A stretch of 14,127 bases of DNA from Chloroflexi bacterium UBA5177 (GTDB lineage Bacteria > Chloroflexota > UBA5177): NCBI GenBank assembly GCA_002413265.1, contig DHWR01000119.1:727-14853 (forward strand). Reading direction: 5' to 3'. The position numbers and the translations under genes are program-made. How positions within the stretch are numbered: position 1 is the stretch's first letter; each line of letters begins with the position of its first letter. The notes beneath the pieces were generated by a model, which saw only the letters and a list, made by a program, of their open reading frames with translations, was not told the DNA's origin and made no database searches. Shown piece by piece: positions 6,470 to 13,106 of this stretch.

Positions 6470-6853
6470 TCAGCTCTGCTCCTCGAGCTCTGCCGCGTCG
6501 CAGTCCAATTTCTCTCCCCCGTCTGTCAGCAGGGTGGTTCGGCCCCTAACCGGATCGAGGGCTATCACTTGGCCGGAGGCCCGAGGCGAGCTGACGGTGC
6601 TGCCTAACGGTGGAAGCCAGGCCAGCGGCAGGTCGCGGCAGGCGTCGTCGGTTGCTCGCGGCAGAATCTCCAGGAGCTCGCCTTGCGATTGGCTCGGCCC
6701 TTGCAACAGCAGTTCGGGGGTTATGGTCACCAGCCCGTCTTCTTCCCGAGCATCCACGTGACAGCGCACGGCATCACCCGGCCGCGCTTGCAGTTCTGCC
6801 GGCTCTACCCAGACCAGGCGTCCGTCGAGTAGACGCACCCCGTAGAGCTTCAC
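6470..6853 (-). CDS. small protein resembling the C-terminal domain of PSP1/YaaT proteins
   Basis: 127 aa from GTG at 6853, which overlaps the holB stop codon as GTGA, so it is translationally coupled to holB. The N-terminal part (MKLYGVRLLDGRLVWVEPAE) reads as a small beta domain. The segment LPPLGSTVSSPRASGQVIAL followed by DPVRGRTTLLTDGGEKLDCDAAEL resembles the ending of PSP1 proteins ('LPxxGxxVxTPxGxGxVxxVNxLxExVxVxLxDG...VPxxEL'). In many Firmicutes a full-length PSP1 gene (yaaT) directly follows holB, and that context supports the call. Full PSP1 proteins are about 270 residues and carry a cysteine-containing core that I do not see here, so this is a reduced or remote form. The function is unknown; YaaT works with RicA/RicF in RNase Y-linked RNA processing in Bacillus, which cannot be assumed here. 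Confidence 0.6.
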   Translation of the reverse strand: MKLYGVRLLDGRLVWVEPAELQARPGDAVRCHVDAREEDGLVTITPELLLQGPSQSQGELLEILPRATDDACRDLPLAWLPPLGSTVSSPRASGQVIALDPVRGRTTLLTDGGEKLDCDAAELEEQS

Positions 6854-7824
6854 GGAAGTGAGATCAGCATCGCCTCGAGCGCCAGGCGAGGATCGACGTT
6901 ACTGTCGACGCGATCCATGACCAGGCGCATCGCCTCGAGGCTTTCTTCCACCTGTGGCAATGAATAGCGGGCGGCGGCCCTCTCCAGGTTCGCTCGGCCA
7001 ACCCCCTGGGCCAACGCCGGCTGAAGGCCCGTCTGGATCAGAAGCAGATCGCGCGTCAGGTAGACGAGAAGCTGCAAGTTGCGCCTCACCCAGGAGCGAT
7101 CCCGACGCTCCGACGTCATGCGCTCCGCCAGGTCGATCCGCGACGCAAGGTCGAGCTCGAACACGGTACTCATGCGCTCGATGATCTCCGCGCGCTCGGC
7201 GATCACCTTCGGGTGGCGAGACGCTTCGATCGCCCATCCGACGCTTCCTCTCGCCAGCTGCGACACCACGGCCGCCTGTTCCGCGGATTCACCCCGAGCG
7301 ACCAGGGCCTGTTCGATGACTTCGGGCGTGGCAGGAAGCAGATTGATCACGCGACATCGGGATACCACCGTGGAGGGCAGCGCCTCCGGCTCGGTCGCGG
7401 TCAGAACGATGCGCACCTGGCGCTGAGGCTCCTCGAGCGTCTTCAGCAGCGCGTCCGCCGCCTGCGGCGTCAGCGACTCGGCGCCGGCGATGATGATTAC
7501 CTTGAACGAAGCCTGAAAGGGCCGCAGCGCGGCACCGTCGCGCAGCTCCCGTACCTGGGCAATCGAGATCGAGTCTTTTCCCTCCAGGGCCTCGGCCACC
7601 GTCACGTCGGGATGGCCTCCCGATTCGATCTGCCGGCAGTGGACGCATTGCTGACACGGAGGCTCCGCGCCGGTGCAATTCAGTGCCTTGGCGAGCTCCA
7701 GAGCCAGCCGGGTCTTTCCCACACCAACCTGGCCGCAGAACAGGAGCGCGTGCGGAAGCCTGCCGCTCGAGATGGCGTTCCGGAGGTTTTCGACCGCTCG
7801 ATCATGTCCCACGACTTCCCACAT
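6850..7824 (-). CDS. holB: DNA polymerase III delta' subunit (clamp loader)
   Basis: 324 aa AAA+ protein, part of the clamp loader that places the sliding clamp on DNA. I start at ATG 7822-7824 (MWEVVGHDRAVENLRNAI), which matches the family N-terminus; the 29-residue upstream extension would run through the promoter region and CIRCE boundary. Walker A is intact (GQVGVGKT), unlike E. coli delta'. A four-cysteine zinc module follows (NCTGAEPPCQQCVHCRQ). TPQAADALLKTLEEP is the conserved helix of delta'/gamma, and STVVSRCRVI contains the SRC arginine-finger motif. Whether it hydrolyses ATP is open: the region after Walker A reads VIIIAGAES instead of a clear DExx. ATG has no Shine-Dalgarno sequence, but TACAAT ends six bases upstream. 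It is divergent from hrcA and overlaps the PSP1-C-like gene by GTGA. Confidence 0.93.
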   Translation of the reverse strand: MWEVVGHDRAVENLRNAISSGRLPHALLFCGQVGVGKTRLALELAKALNCTGAEPPCQQCVHCRQIESGGHPDVTVAEALEGKDSISIAQVRELRDGAALRPFQASFKVIIIAGAESLTPQAADALLKTLEEPQRQVRIVLTATEPEALPSTVVSRCRVINLLPATPEVIEQALVARGESAEQAAVVSQLARGSVGWAIEASRHPKVIAERAEIIERMSTVFELDLASRIDLAERMTSERRDRSWVRRNLQLLVYLTRDLLLIQTGLQPALAQGVGRANLERAAARYSLPQVEESLEAMRLVMDRVDSNVDPRLALEAMLISLP

Positions 7825-7830
7825 GGTCCG

Positions 7831-7836
7831 ATTGTA
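7831..7836 (-). promoter_or_regulatory. candidate -10 element of holB (leaderless geometry)
   Basis: On the minus strand TACAAT (7836 to 7831) is followed by six bases, CGGACC, and then the holB ATG. This places the expected transcription start at the start codon. No ribosome-binding site is visible. No convincing -35 lies 16-19 bases upstream. Confidence 0.5.
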
Positions 7837-7849
7837 CGGGTTAACATTT

Positions 7850-7864
7850 GTGCGGCTTCCGCAC
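7850..7864. repeat. inverted repeat in holB/hrcA intergenic region
   Basis: GTGCGG (7850-7855), loop CTT, CCGCAC (7859-7864): a perfect 6-bp inverted repeat with a 3-base loop. It sits between the divergent holB and hrcA -10 elements and is separate from CIRCE. With no T-run it may be a protein site or chance in GC-rich DNA. Confidence 0.3.
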
Positions 7865-7895
7865 GAGAAGGCGGAAATGTGGTCCGGTGCGCCGG

Positions 7896-7901
7896 TATAA
7901 T
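7896..7901 (+). promoter_or_regulatory. -10 element of the hrcA-grpE-dnaJ promoter
   Basis: A perfect TATAAT at 7896-7901, ten bases before the CIRCE element. The expected start site is about 7908. The -35 region (around 7873-7878, GGAAAT) does not match TTGACA, so the promoter is defined mainly by its -10. A housekeeping sigma factor is the likely user. Confidence 0.75.
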
Positions 7902-7911
7902 GTAGGCACAA

Positions 7912-7938
7912 TTAGCACTCTAGCTTGAGGAGTGCTAA
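7912..7938 (+). promoter_or_regulatory. CIRCE element (HrcA operator)
   Basis: TTAGCACTC (7912-7920), nine bases TAGCTTGAG, then GAGTGCTAA (7930-7938): an exact match to the CIRCE consensus TTAGCACTC-N9-GAGTGCTAA. It lies just downstream of the TATAAT and upstream of the hrcA start at 7957, so HrcA should repress its own operon by blocking initiation or early elongation. HrcA activity is normally modulated by GroEL. Confidence 0.98.
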
Positions 7939-7956
7939 CACCCGAACGAGAGGCTC

Positions 7957-8997
7957 ATGGAACTTACGCGACGTCAGGAGCAGATCCTGAAGACGGTAGT
8001 CGACCAGTACGTGGCTACCGCGCATCCGGTCGGCTCCGCAGCCATCGTTTCCAGCGCTGCCTTGCCGATTTCGTCGGCGACGGTGCGTAACGAACTGGCT
8101 GCCCTGGAAGAGCTCGGCCTGCTTCGCCACCTGCACACGTCGGGGGGACGAGTGCCCACGAATGCCGGCTACCGGTATTACGTGGAGCGTCTCATGGCGC
8201 GGGCGCATTTGCCGAATGCGGAGGCGCGAACCATCCGACATCAATTCCATCAGGCGCACAGCGAGGTCCAGGAGTGGCTGAAGCTGGCCGCCACGGTGAT
8301 GGCGCACCGCATGCACAACGTGGGGTTGGTGACGTCGCCGCGGTCCAGCGAGGTCCGCTTCCGGCACCTGGAAGTCATCTCCATCCACGACAACGTAGCG
8401 CTGCTGATCCTCGTCTTGCAGGAGGGAACGGTCTTGCAAGAGATGATTACGCTGCCCGAGACGTATTCGAACGAAGAGCTCAGCGCAGTCGCCGATCAAC
8501 TGAACGGGCTGTTGAGGGGAAAGACCGCGGATGAGGCACAGGAAGCCCTGCGCGACCTGCCGGGCCTGGCCTCAGTCGTGGGCAGCATGAGCGAGCACCT
8601 GCTGCGCCGTGGCCAAGGCCAGCAATCGCAGGTCTTCCACGCGGGTCTTGGTGACCTGATGCGGCAGCCAGAATTCTCGGGTCTGAGACCGGGCGAGCCG
8701 AGCGAAATGCTGAGTGAACGGCTACGCGAGATGCTGGAGTTCTTGCAGCACGGTTTCGCGGTGCAGCAGCTCATCGCCGGGCTGCCGCGCGAGACGGACG
8801 TCAACGTGGTGATCGGGGGTGAGCCTCCATCCGACATGCTGCCCGGGTACAGTTTCGTGTTGGGCAGATACGGCGACGAGGCCGAAGGCACCGGATACCT
8901 GGGCGTTGTCGGGCCTACCAGGATGGAATACCCCCGCGCCGTCGCATTGGTCCGCTACATGACCGACCTGATGACAGACTTAATGAATGCATACTGA
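7957..8997 (+). CDS. hrcA: heat-inducible transcription repressor HrcA
   Basis: 346 aa, ATG at 7957 with AGAGG three bases upstream (close spacing). HrcA represses chaperone genes through CIRCE and is released on heat stress. The winged-helix DNA-binding domain covers about residues 1-75: LTRRQEQILKTVVDQYVAT, then PVGS, SSATVRNELAALEELGLL and the signature HTSGGRVPTNAGYRYYVERL (usually GRVPTxxGYRxYVD). The middle GAF-like domain contains VGLVTSPRSSEVRFRHLEVI, and the C-terminal part ends GYLGVVGPTRMEYPRAVALV, the typical HrcA ending. The length is normal. It is autoregulated by the perfect CIRCE at 7912-7938 and its last codons overlap the grpE start, showing operon structure. Confidence 0.98.
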   Translation: MELTRRQEQILKTVVDQYVATAHPVGSAAIVSSAALPISSATVRNELAALEELGLLRHLHTSGGRVPTNAGYRYYVERLMARAHLPNAEARTIRHQFHQAHSEVQEWLKLAATVMAHRMHNVGLVTSPRSSEVRFRHLEVISIHDNVALLILVLQEGTVLQEMITLPETYSNEELSAVADQLNGLLRGKTADEAQEALRDLPGLASVVGSMSEHLLRRGQGQQSQVFHAGLGDLMRQPEFSGLRPGEPSEMLSERLREMLEFLQHGFAVQQLIAGLPRETDVNVVIGGEPPSDMLPGYSFVLGRYGDEAEGTGYLGVVGPTRMEYPRAVALVRYMTDLMTDLMNAY

Positions 8998-9721
8998 GAT
9001 GGAAGACGACGAGAACACAAGCACCGCCGAGCATCGAGCCGAGACGTCAGAGGACCCGCGCTTCGAGGTCAAGTGGAGAAAGAAGGAGTCTAGACCTCGT
9101 CCCGCGGCCAGTGAATCTCCCGAGGAAGCCCATGAAGGGCAACCTCCCGCCGATAATGCCGGCATTCAGGCCGAGCTAGATGCTGAGCGCGAGCGAACGC
9201 GCGAGCTGCAGGACAAGTGGCAGCGATCCGCGGCCGATCTGGCGAACCTGCGCCGCCGTCACGAGCAGGAGCGTGAGGACCTGGAGAAGATGGCGTCCAT
9301 GGCGCTGGTCTACGACCTGCTCCCGGTCCTGGACAACTTCGAACGGGCCATCGCGACTCTCCCCGGAAACCTGCGTCAGCTCACCTGGATCCACGGTATC
9401 CTGCTGGTCGAGCGCCAGATGCGGGCCATCCTGGAAAGCCGGGGCGTGACGGCGATCGAAGCAGAAGGCAAGACCTTTGATCCCAAGCTGCACGAGGCGG
9501 TCAGCGAACGCGAGACCGACGACTCGCCGCCCAACACCGTCGTATCCGTTTATCAGAGCGGCTACACGATGCACGGCTACCTGATACGGCCGGCGCTCGT
9601 CGAAGTCTCAAAAGCCCCCGCGAAACAGGAAGAAAAACCAGAGAAAGCCAGCCTCGAGGTTGCAGATTCCGCGGAAGGCGAGTCCGTCGAGGAAGCCGAA
9701 GGACAAAACGTCGGGCCTTGA
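8987..9721 (+). CDS. grpE: nucleotide exchange factor GrpE (DnaK co-chaperone)
   Basis: 244 aa with ATG 8987, which overlaps the hrcA stop by 11 bases; an in-frame ATG at 8999, one base after the hrcA stop, is an equally good start. Neither has a clear Shine-Dalgarno sequence, so translation is likely coupled. GrpE releases ADP from DnaK. The acidic, disordered N-terminus (about 1-60) precedes a long coiled coil (about 62-100, ELDAERERTRELQDKWQRSA). The core has LLPVLDNFERAI, and the beta domain has SRGVTAIEAEGKTFDPKLHE and VSVYQSGYTMHGYLIRPALV, the family signature. The C-terminal tail of about 35 residues is acidic and longer than in many GrpE. The dnaK gene usually next in this operon is absent; dnaJ follows after 72 bases. 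Confidence 0.96.
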   Translation: MHTEMEDDENTSTAEHRAETSEDPRFEVKWRKKESRPRPAASESPEEAHEGQPPADNAGIQAELDAERERTRELQDKWQRSAADLANLRRRHEQEREDLEKMASMALVYDLLPVLDNFERAIATLPGNLRQLTWIHGILLVERQMRAILESRGVTAIEAEGKTFDPKLHEAVSERETDDSPPNTVVSVYQSGYTMHGYLIRPALVEVSKAPAKQEEKPEKASLEVADSAEGESVEEAEGQNVGP

Positions 9722-9793
9722 GAGCGGTCAGATACAATACGAAACACTTAGCCGGCGTATATTCCCGCTGAGCCGGATTGGATAGGACAAGAC

Positions 9794-10915
9794 TTGGCAA
9801 GCAAACGTGACTACTACGAGGTACTCGGCCTCTCTCGAGATGCGACCGAGACCGAGATCAAGACCGCATTTCGGGCGCAAGCACGAAAATATCATCCCGA
9901 CGTCAACAAGCAGACGGACGCCGAGGCGCGCTTCAAAGAGCTGAACGAGGCCTTCCAGGTTCTCAGCGACCCGAGCAAGCGCAATGCCTACGACCGTTTC
10001 GGACACGCAGGAGCCCAAGCGGGCGGGTTCGACAATTTCAGCGACCTCGGTGGCTTCGCCGACATCTTCGAGACCTTCTTCGGTGCTGGCGGGCGGCGTG
10101 GGACGCGAGGCGGCCCCCAGCGAGGGTCCGATCTGCGCTATGACATGACCATCACCTTCGAGGAAGCCGTCTTCGGCGTCGAGAAGTCGATCGATATACC
10201 GGTGATGCAGTCGTGCGAGCGATGCTCGGGCAACGGCTCGGAGCCGGGCAGCCAGCCAACGACGTGTCCTCGCTGCCATGGCAGCGGCGAGCTGCGGCGA
10301 GTCCAGCAATCGGTCTTCGGTCAGTTCGTCAACGTCGTGCTGTGTGAGAGCTGCAACGGTGAGGGACAGATAGTCGCCACGCCGTGCTCGAGCTGCCGCG
10401 GCGCCGGCCGGACTCGTGCGTCCAAGAAGCTCACCGTGAACATCCCGGCCGGAGTGGATCGCGGCCAGCAGATACGACTCGCCGGTGAAGGCGAGATCGG
10501 CCCGAAGAGTGGTCCTCCAGGGGATCTGTACGTCCTGCTGGACGTGAAGCCCCACCCGTCATTCAAGCGGGAGGGATACGACGTCTACTACGAGCTGCCG
10601 GTCAACATTGCCCAGGCGGCACTGGGAGACACCGTCACCGTCCCGACTCTCCACGGCGACGTCGAGCTGCGTATACCCGCGGGAACTCAGCACGGCAAGA
10701 GCTTCCGGCTGCGAGGCAAGGGCGTGCCCTATCTTCGCTCCAGCGACCGCGGGGCCATGTTTGTCATCGCCAAGGTCACGGTTCCGACAAAGCTCTCCTC
10801 GCGGCAGAAAGAGCTCTTCGAAGAGCTGGGTCAGGAGCTCGACGGCTCGCAGCATGAAGACGGACGGGACGACCGGGGCATCTTCGGCAAGGTGAAGGAA
10901 GCGTTCGGCGGCTAG
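9794..10915 (+). CDS. dnaJ: molecular chaperone DnaJ (Hsp40)
   Basis: 373 aa, starting at TTG 9794 with AGGAC (9785-9789) a short distance upstream; the protein starts MASKRDYYEVLGLSRDA, the normal family start, so the TTG is credible. The J domain has HPD at residues 34-36, which stimulates DnaK ATPase. A Gly/Phe-rich linker follows (about 70-105). Four zinc-binding CxxCxGxG-type repeats run from about residue 141 (CERCSGNG, CPRCHGSG, CESCNGEG, CSSCRGAG). The substrate-binding C-terminal domains follow (NIPAGVDRGQQIRLAGEGE; DVKPHPSFKREGYDVYYELP). This is a complete type-I DnaJ. It is downstream of grpE in the CIRCE-controlled operon, with no CIRCE of its own in the 72-base gap; a TACAAT at 9733-9738 could be an internal -10 but has no -35. 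prmA follows after nine bases. Confidence 0.98.
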   Translation: MASKRDYYEVLGLSRDATETEIKTAFRAQARKYHPDVNKQTDAEARFKELNEAFQVLSDPSKRNAYDRFGHAGAQAGGFDNFSDLGGFADIFETFFGAGGRRGTRGGPQRGSDLRYDMTITFEEAVFGVEKSIDIPVMQSCERCSGNGSEPGSQPTTCPRCHGSGELRRVQQSVFGQFVNVVLCESCNGEGQIVATPCSSCRGAGRTRASKKLTVNIPAGVDRGQQIRLAGEGEIGPKSGPPGDLYVLLDVKPHPSFKREGYDVYYELPVNIAQAALGDTVTVPTLHGDVELRIPAGTQHGKSFRLRGKGVPYLRSSDRGAMFVIAKVTVPTKLSSRQKELFEELGQELDGSQHEDGRDDRGIFGKVKEAFGG

Positions 10916-10924
10916 CCGTCAGCC

Positions 10925-11824
10925 GTGAAATGGGTCGAGCTAAGCGTCGAGGTACACCCTGAAGCGGTTGACGCTGTAGCCGAGGTCTTCCGATCGCACG
11001 GCACTGGAGGGGTTGCCATCGAGCAGCCGGTCACCCCGGATGTCGATGGCGAGCAAGTTCCTCACCCGACGGGCTTGCCGATCATGAAGGCGTACCTCGC
11101 GCTGTCGTCTTCTCGGGAAGAACAGATTCACCGCATCGAGCAGGACCTATGGCATCTGCAAGCGTTTGGACTGAGCCCGGTGGGCGAGATGCAGCGGCGC
11201 GAGATCGACGAAGAGGATTGGGCTAACGCCTGGAAAGAACACTTTCACCCGCTAAAGGTTGGCCGCGTCGTTATCAAACCGACCTGGCGAGATTGGCAGA
11301 GTGGACCTGACGAGGTAATCGTCGAGCTCGATCCTGGCATGGCGTTTGGCACCGGCCTTCATCCCACCACGCAGCTGATGCTGCAGGCGCTCCAGGAGTG
11401 CGTGCGGCCGGGAATGGAGGTCCTCGACCTGGGCACAGGCTCGGCCATCCTGGCGATCGCCGCGGCTCGGCTGGGAGCCACGGTCGTCGCAATGGATGTG
11501 AGCGAGGTAGCCGTCAAGGTCGCCGAGGACAACGTGCGGGCGAACGGGCTGAGCGACGAAATTCGCGTCGTGCACGGCTCCATCGAGGCGACGGCCGGGC
11601 TTCAATTTGATCTGATTCTCGCCAATATCATTGCCGCGGTCTTGGCCAAGCTTGCCGAGCCACTCGGCCAGGCTTTGCGACCCAGAGGCGAGCTTCTCAG
11701 CTGCGGCATCGTGGAGGAGCGGGCCGGGCTGGTGCGCGAGGCGTATCCCGCGGCAGGTCTGAACATCACGGAGGAGCGAAGGGAGGGAGACTGGCTCCTG
11801 ATTCGGGCTCAAAAGGCCTCGTGA
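10925..11824 (+). CDS. prmA: ribosomal protein L11 methyltransferase PrmA
   Basis: 299 aa from GTG 10925, nine bases after the dnaJ stop. PrmA trimethylates ribosomal protein L11 with S-adenosylmethionine. The small N-terminal substrate domain (MKWVELSVEVHPEAVDAVAE) is followed by the linker motif IDEEDWANAWKEHFHPLKVG. AFGTGLHPTTQLMLQAL is the diagnostic PrmA motif. The Rossmann methyltransferase domain starts with motif I LDLGTGSAILAIAAARLGA, acidic motif II (VVAMDVSEVAV), and FDLILANIIAAVL, the motif IV that holds the catalytic region. The gene position after dnaJ is common in Gram-positive-type bacteria. It ends in a GTGA overlap with rsmE, so the two are translationally coupled. The first position, GTG AAA TGG, also holds an out-of-frame ATG that should not be used. 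Confidence 0.97.
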   Translation: MKWVELSVEVHPEAVDAVAEVFRSHGTGGVAIEQPVTPDVDGEQVPHPTGLPIMKAYLALSSSREEQIHRIEQDLWHLQAFGLSPVGEMQRREIDEEDWANAWKEHFHPLKVGRVVIKPTWRDWQSGPDEVIVELDPGMAFGTGLHPTTQLMLQALQECVRPGMEVLDLGTGSAILAIAAARLGATVVAMDVSEVAVKVAEDNVRANGLSDEIRVVHGSIEATAGLQFDLILANIIAAVLAKLAEPLGQALRPRGELLSCGIVEERAGLVREAYPAAGLNITEERREGDWLLIRAQKAS

Positions 11825-12540
11825 GCGGCCACCGATTTTTCCTTCCTGCGGTGCATGTCGCAGGAAATCGAGTCAGCTTTCCTCCGCATACATCACACCA
11901 GATTTCTCGCGTGCTGCGGCTTAAGATCGGCGACGTAGTCGAGGTCTTCGACGGCGCCGGCCAGGAACACTGTGTGCGGCTGGAGGAACTGGGAAGAGAA
12001 GCTCTTGGAGCGATCGTTCGCTCCTTTCCGAGCCAGTCCGAGCCGGATATCTTCGTCACCTTGTATCAGGGACTTCTCAAGGGCAAGAAACTCGAGCTCG
12101 TGCTGCAAAAGTGCACCGAGATCGGAATTTTGCGGTTTGTCTCCGTCCAATCTGAACGATCAATAGCCGGGGAGCCGAGCGAGTCGCGATTCGAACGACT
12201 TTTAGAGATAGTACGAGAAGCCGCCGAGCAGAGCGGACGCGGAGTCGTACCGCTGGTCGAAGCGTCGCGGAGCCTGGCCCAAGGGCTTGCTGAGGCGGCG
12301 GTTCGCGGCCCGGTACTATTTCTCTGGGAAGAGGAAAGTCTCGCGCCGTTGCCGGCCGCGTCCGACTATCAGGCGGGAAGCGAGCTTTCTTTATTTGTAG
12401 GTCCGGAGGGCGGTTTCGGCGAAGCCGAGGCGGCATCGGCTCGCGCCGCGGGAGCGGAGGTAGTGTCGCTGGGGCGACGCATTCTGCGAGCCGAAACGGC
12501 AGCAATCGTGGCATCGGCTCTGGTATTGCAAGGCCATTAG
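11821..12540 (+). CDS. rsmE: 16S rRNA (uracil(1498)-N(3))-methyltransferase RsmE
   Basis: 239 aa from GTG 11821, overlapping the prmA TGA as GTGA. RsmE methylates N3 of U1498 in 16S rRNA using S-adenosylmethionine. The N-terminal PUA-like domain includes HRFFLPAV and HTSHQISRVLRLKIGD, the rRNA-binding start of the family. The catalytic SPOUT domain contains QGLLKGKKLELVLQKCTEIG, with SERS and RLLEIVREAAEQSGRGVVP, the conserved 'EAxEQSxR' helix. The trefoil knot is LFVGPEGGFGEAEAASARAA followed by SLGRRILRAETAAIVASALV, where RILRAETA is the family signature. The length is normal. The prmA-rsmE pair is common in Firmicutes-like genomes and shows a shared ribosome-modification role. Confidence 0.97.
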   Translation: MSGHRFFLPAVHVAGNRVSFPPHTSHQISRVLRLKIGDVVEVFDGAGQEHCVRLEELGREALGAIVRSFPSQSEPDIFVTLYQGLLKGKKLELVLQKCTEIGILRFVSVQSERSIAGEPSESRFERLLEIVREAAEQSGRGVVPLVEASRSLAQGLAEAAVRGPVLFLWEEESLAPLPAASDYQAGSELSLFVGPEGGFGEAEAASARAAGAEVVSLGRRILRAETAAIVASALVLQGH

Positions 12541-12575
12541 CGGGATCCGGTGCGCCATTGCAGGAAACTGAAGGC

Positions 12576-12944
12576 ATGTCGAGTGTCGAACTGGATCGAG
12601 GCCCGGTGGTCGGAGAACCGCGCCCTGTACATGGTGGACATCCCAGCGCCGCCGGCTGTGGGGGTTGCGTCGATTGCTGCCACCTGCCTGAAATCTCCGT
12701 TACCGACGAAGAGACCCTCGAGCTTCAGACGCTGGCTGAGTCGGTTGTTGGACTCGAAGCAGCGCCTATGTTCACGGCGGATCCCGTACACGAGGGTTGG
12801 CAGATCATGCGCGGACCATGCGTGTTCCGCAAAAGCGATTCCCCCATTGCGGCCGGTGGTTGCCGAATCTACGAGGATCGGCCGGGCGCTTGCCGCATCT
12901 TTACCTGCAAATTACTACTCGAGCTGCGGGCCGCGAGTCGTTGA
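12576..12944 (+). CDS. YkgJ-family cysteine cluster protein (putative zinc- or iron-chelating)
   Basis: 122 aa; I choose ATG 12576 because AGGAAA (12562-12567) lies eight bases upstream, over the in-frame TTG at 12558. Cysteines follow the YkgJ/CxxCxxCC pattern: CGGCVDCCHLPEISVT near the N-terminus, GPCVFR in the middle, then GGCRIYEDRPGACRIFTC near the end. The family is thought to bind zinc or iron through these residues, and its function is not established. There is no signal peptide or membrane helix. It is 35 bases after rsmE on the same strand, probably the last gene of that operon. Its stop codon TGA is inside the TTGACA -35 box of the rpmH promoter. The product is short compared with many family members, which carry extra C-terminal helices. 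Confidence 0.8.
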   Translation: MSSVELDRGPVVGEPRPVHGGHPSAAGCGGCVDCCHLPEISVTDEETLELQTLAESVVGLEAAPMFTADPVHEGWQIMRGPCVFRKSDSPIAAGGCRIYEDRPGACRIFTCKLLLELRAASR

Positions 12945-12970
12945 CAATATGTCCCTCGCCTCCATATAAT
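12941..12970 (+). promoter_or_regulatory. strong promoter of the rpmH-rnpA cluster
   Basis: TTGACA (12941-12946) and TATAAT (12965-12970) are both perfect sigma-70/A boxes, 18 bases apart. The expected start is about 12977. The -35 overlaps the stop codon of the YkgJ-like gene. It is the best promoter in the window, as expected for a ribosomal protein gene, and is followed by a leader of about 130 bases. Confidence 0.92.
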
Positions 12971-13010
12971 CGGCTCGTCTGGAATTAGTCACTGTACCGC
13001 CATTTGTACG

Positions 13011-13049
13011 TCCTCAGCACGCTCTGCAGCGATTGTGCTGGGGGTTTTT
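13011..13049 (+). terminator. terminator-like hairpin in the rpmH leader (candidate attenuator)
   Basis: CAGCAC (13015-13020) pairs with GTGCTG (13035-13040), and the helix extends outward through TCCT (13011-13014) with GGGG (13041-13044), giving 10 bp with two G-T pairs. A small GCT/AGC stem may close inside the loop. TTTTT follows at 13045-13049. It sits between the strong promoter and rpmH, so it would be an attenuator or the end of a short RNA of about 73 bases. Confidence 0.6.
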
Positions 13050-13057
13050 CGTCATCA

Positions 13058-13081
13058 GCGGTTTCGACGCCGCCACTTTTT
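13058..13081 (+). terminator. second hairpin with T-run in the rpmH leader
   Basis: GCGG (13058-13061) pairs with CCGC (13070-13073) around TTTCGACG, with TTTTT at 13077-13081. The stem is short (4 bp) and three bases separate it from the T-run, so it is weaker than the upstream one. It is noted because the two are in tandem. Confidence 0.35.
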
Positions 13082-13106
13082 GTAGAGGGGGTCCCACGAC
13101 TCACCC

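Noticed and set aside
7213..7905. Plus-strand open frame of 230 aa
   Set aside because: Antisense to holB, which has clear AAA+ motifs, and would end across the hrcA promoter.
9722..9793. Independent dnaJ promoter (TTGAGA 9718-9723 and TACAAT 9733-9738)
   Set aside because: The spacing between the boxes is only nine bases, so they cannot form a normal promoter; TACAAT alone is weak evidence.
9728..10555. Minus-strand open frame of 275 aa
   Set aside because: Fully antisense to dnaJ, whose J domain and zinc repeats are certain.
12971..13106. Replication origin near rpmH
   Set aside because: rpmH-rnpA is often close to oriC, but I saw no TTATCCACA-like DnaA boxes, no AT-rich unwinding region and no dnaA gene.
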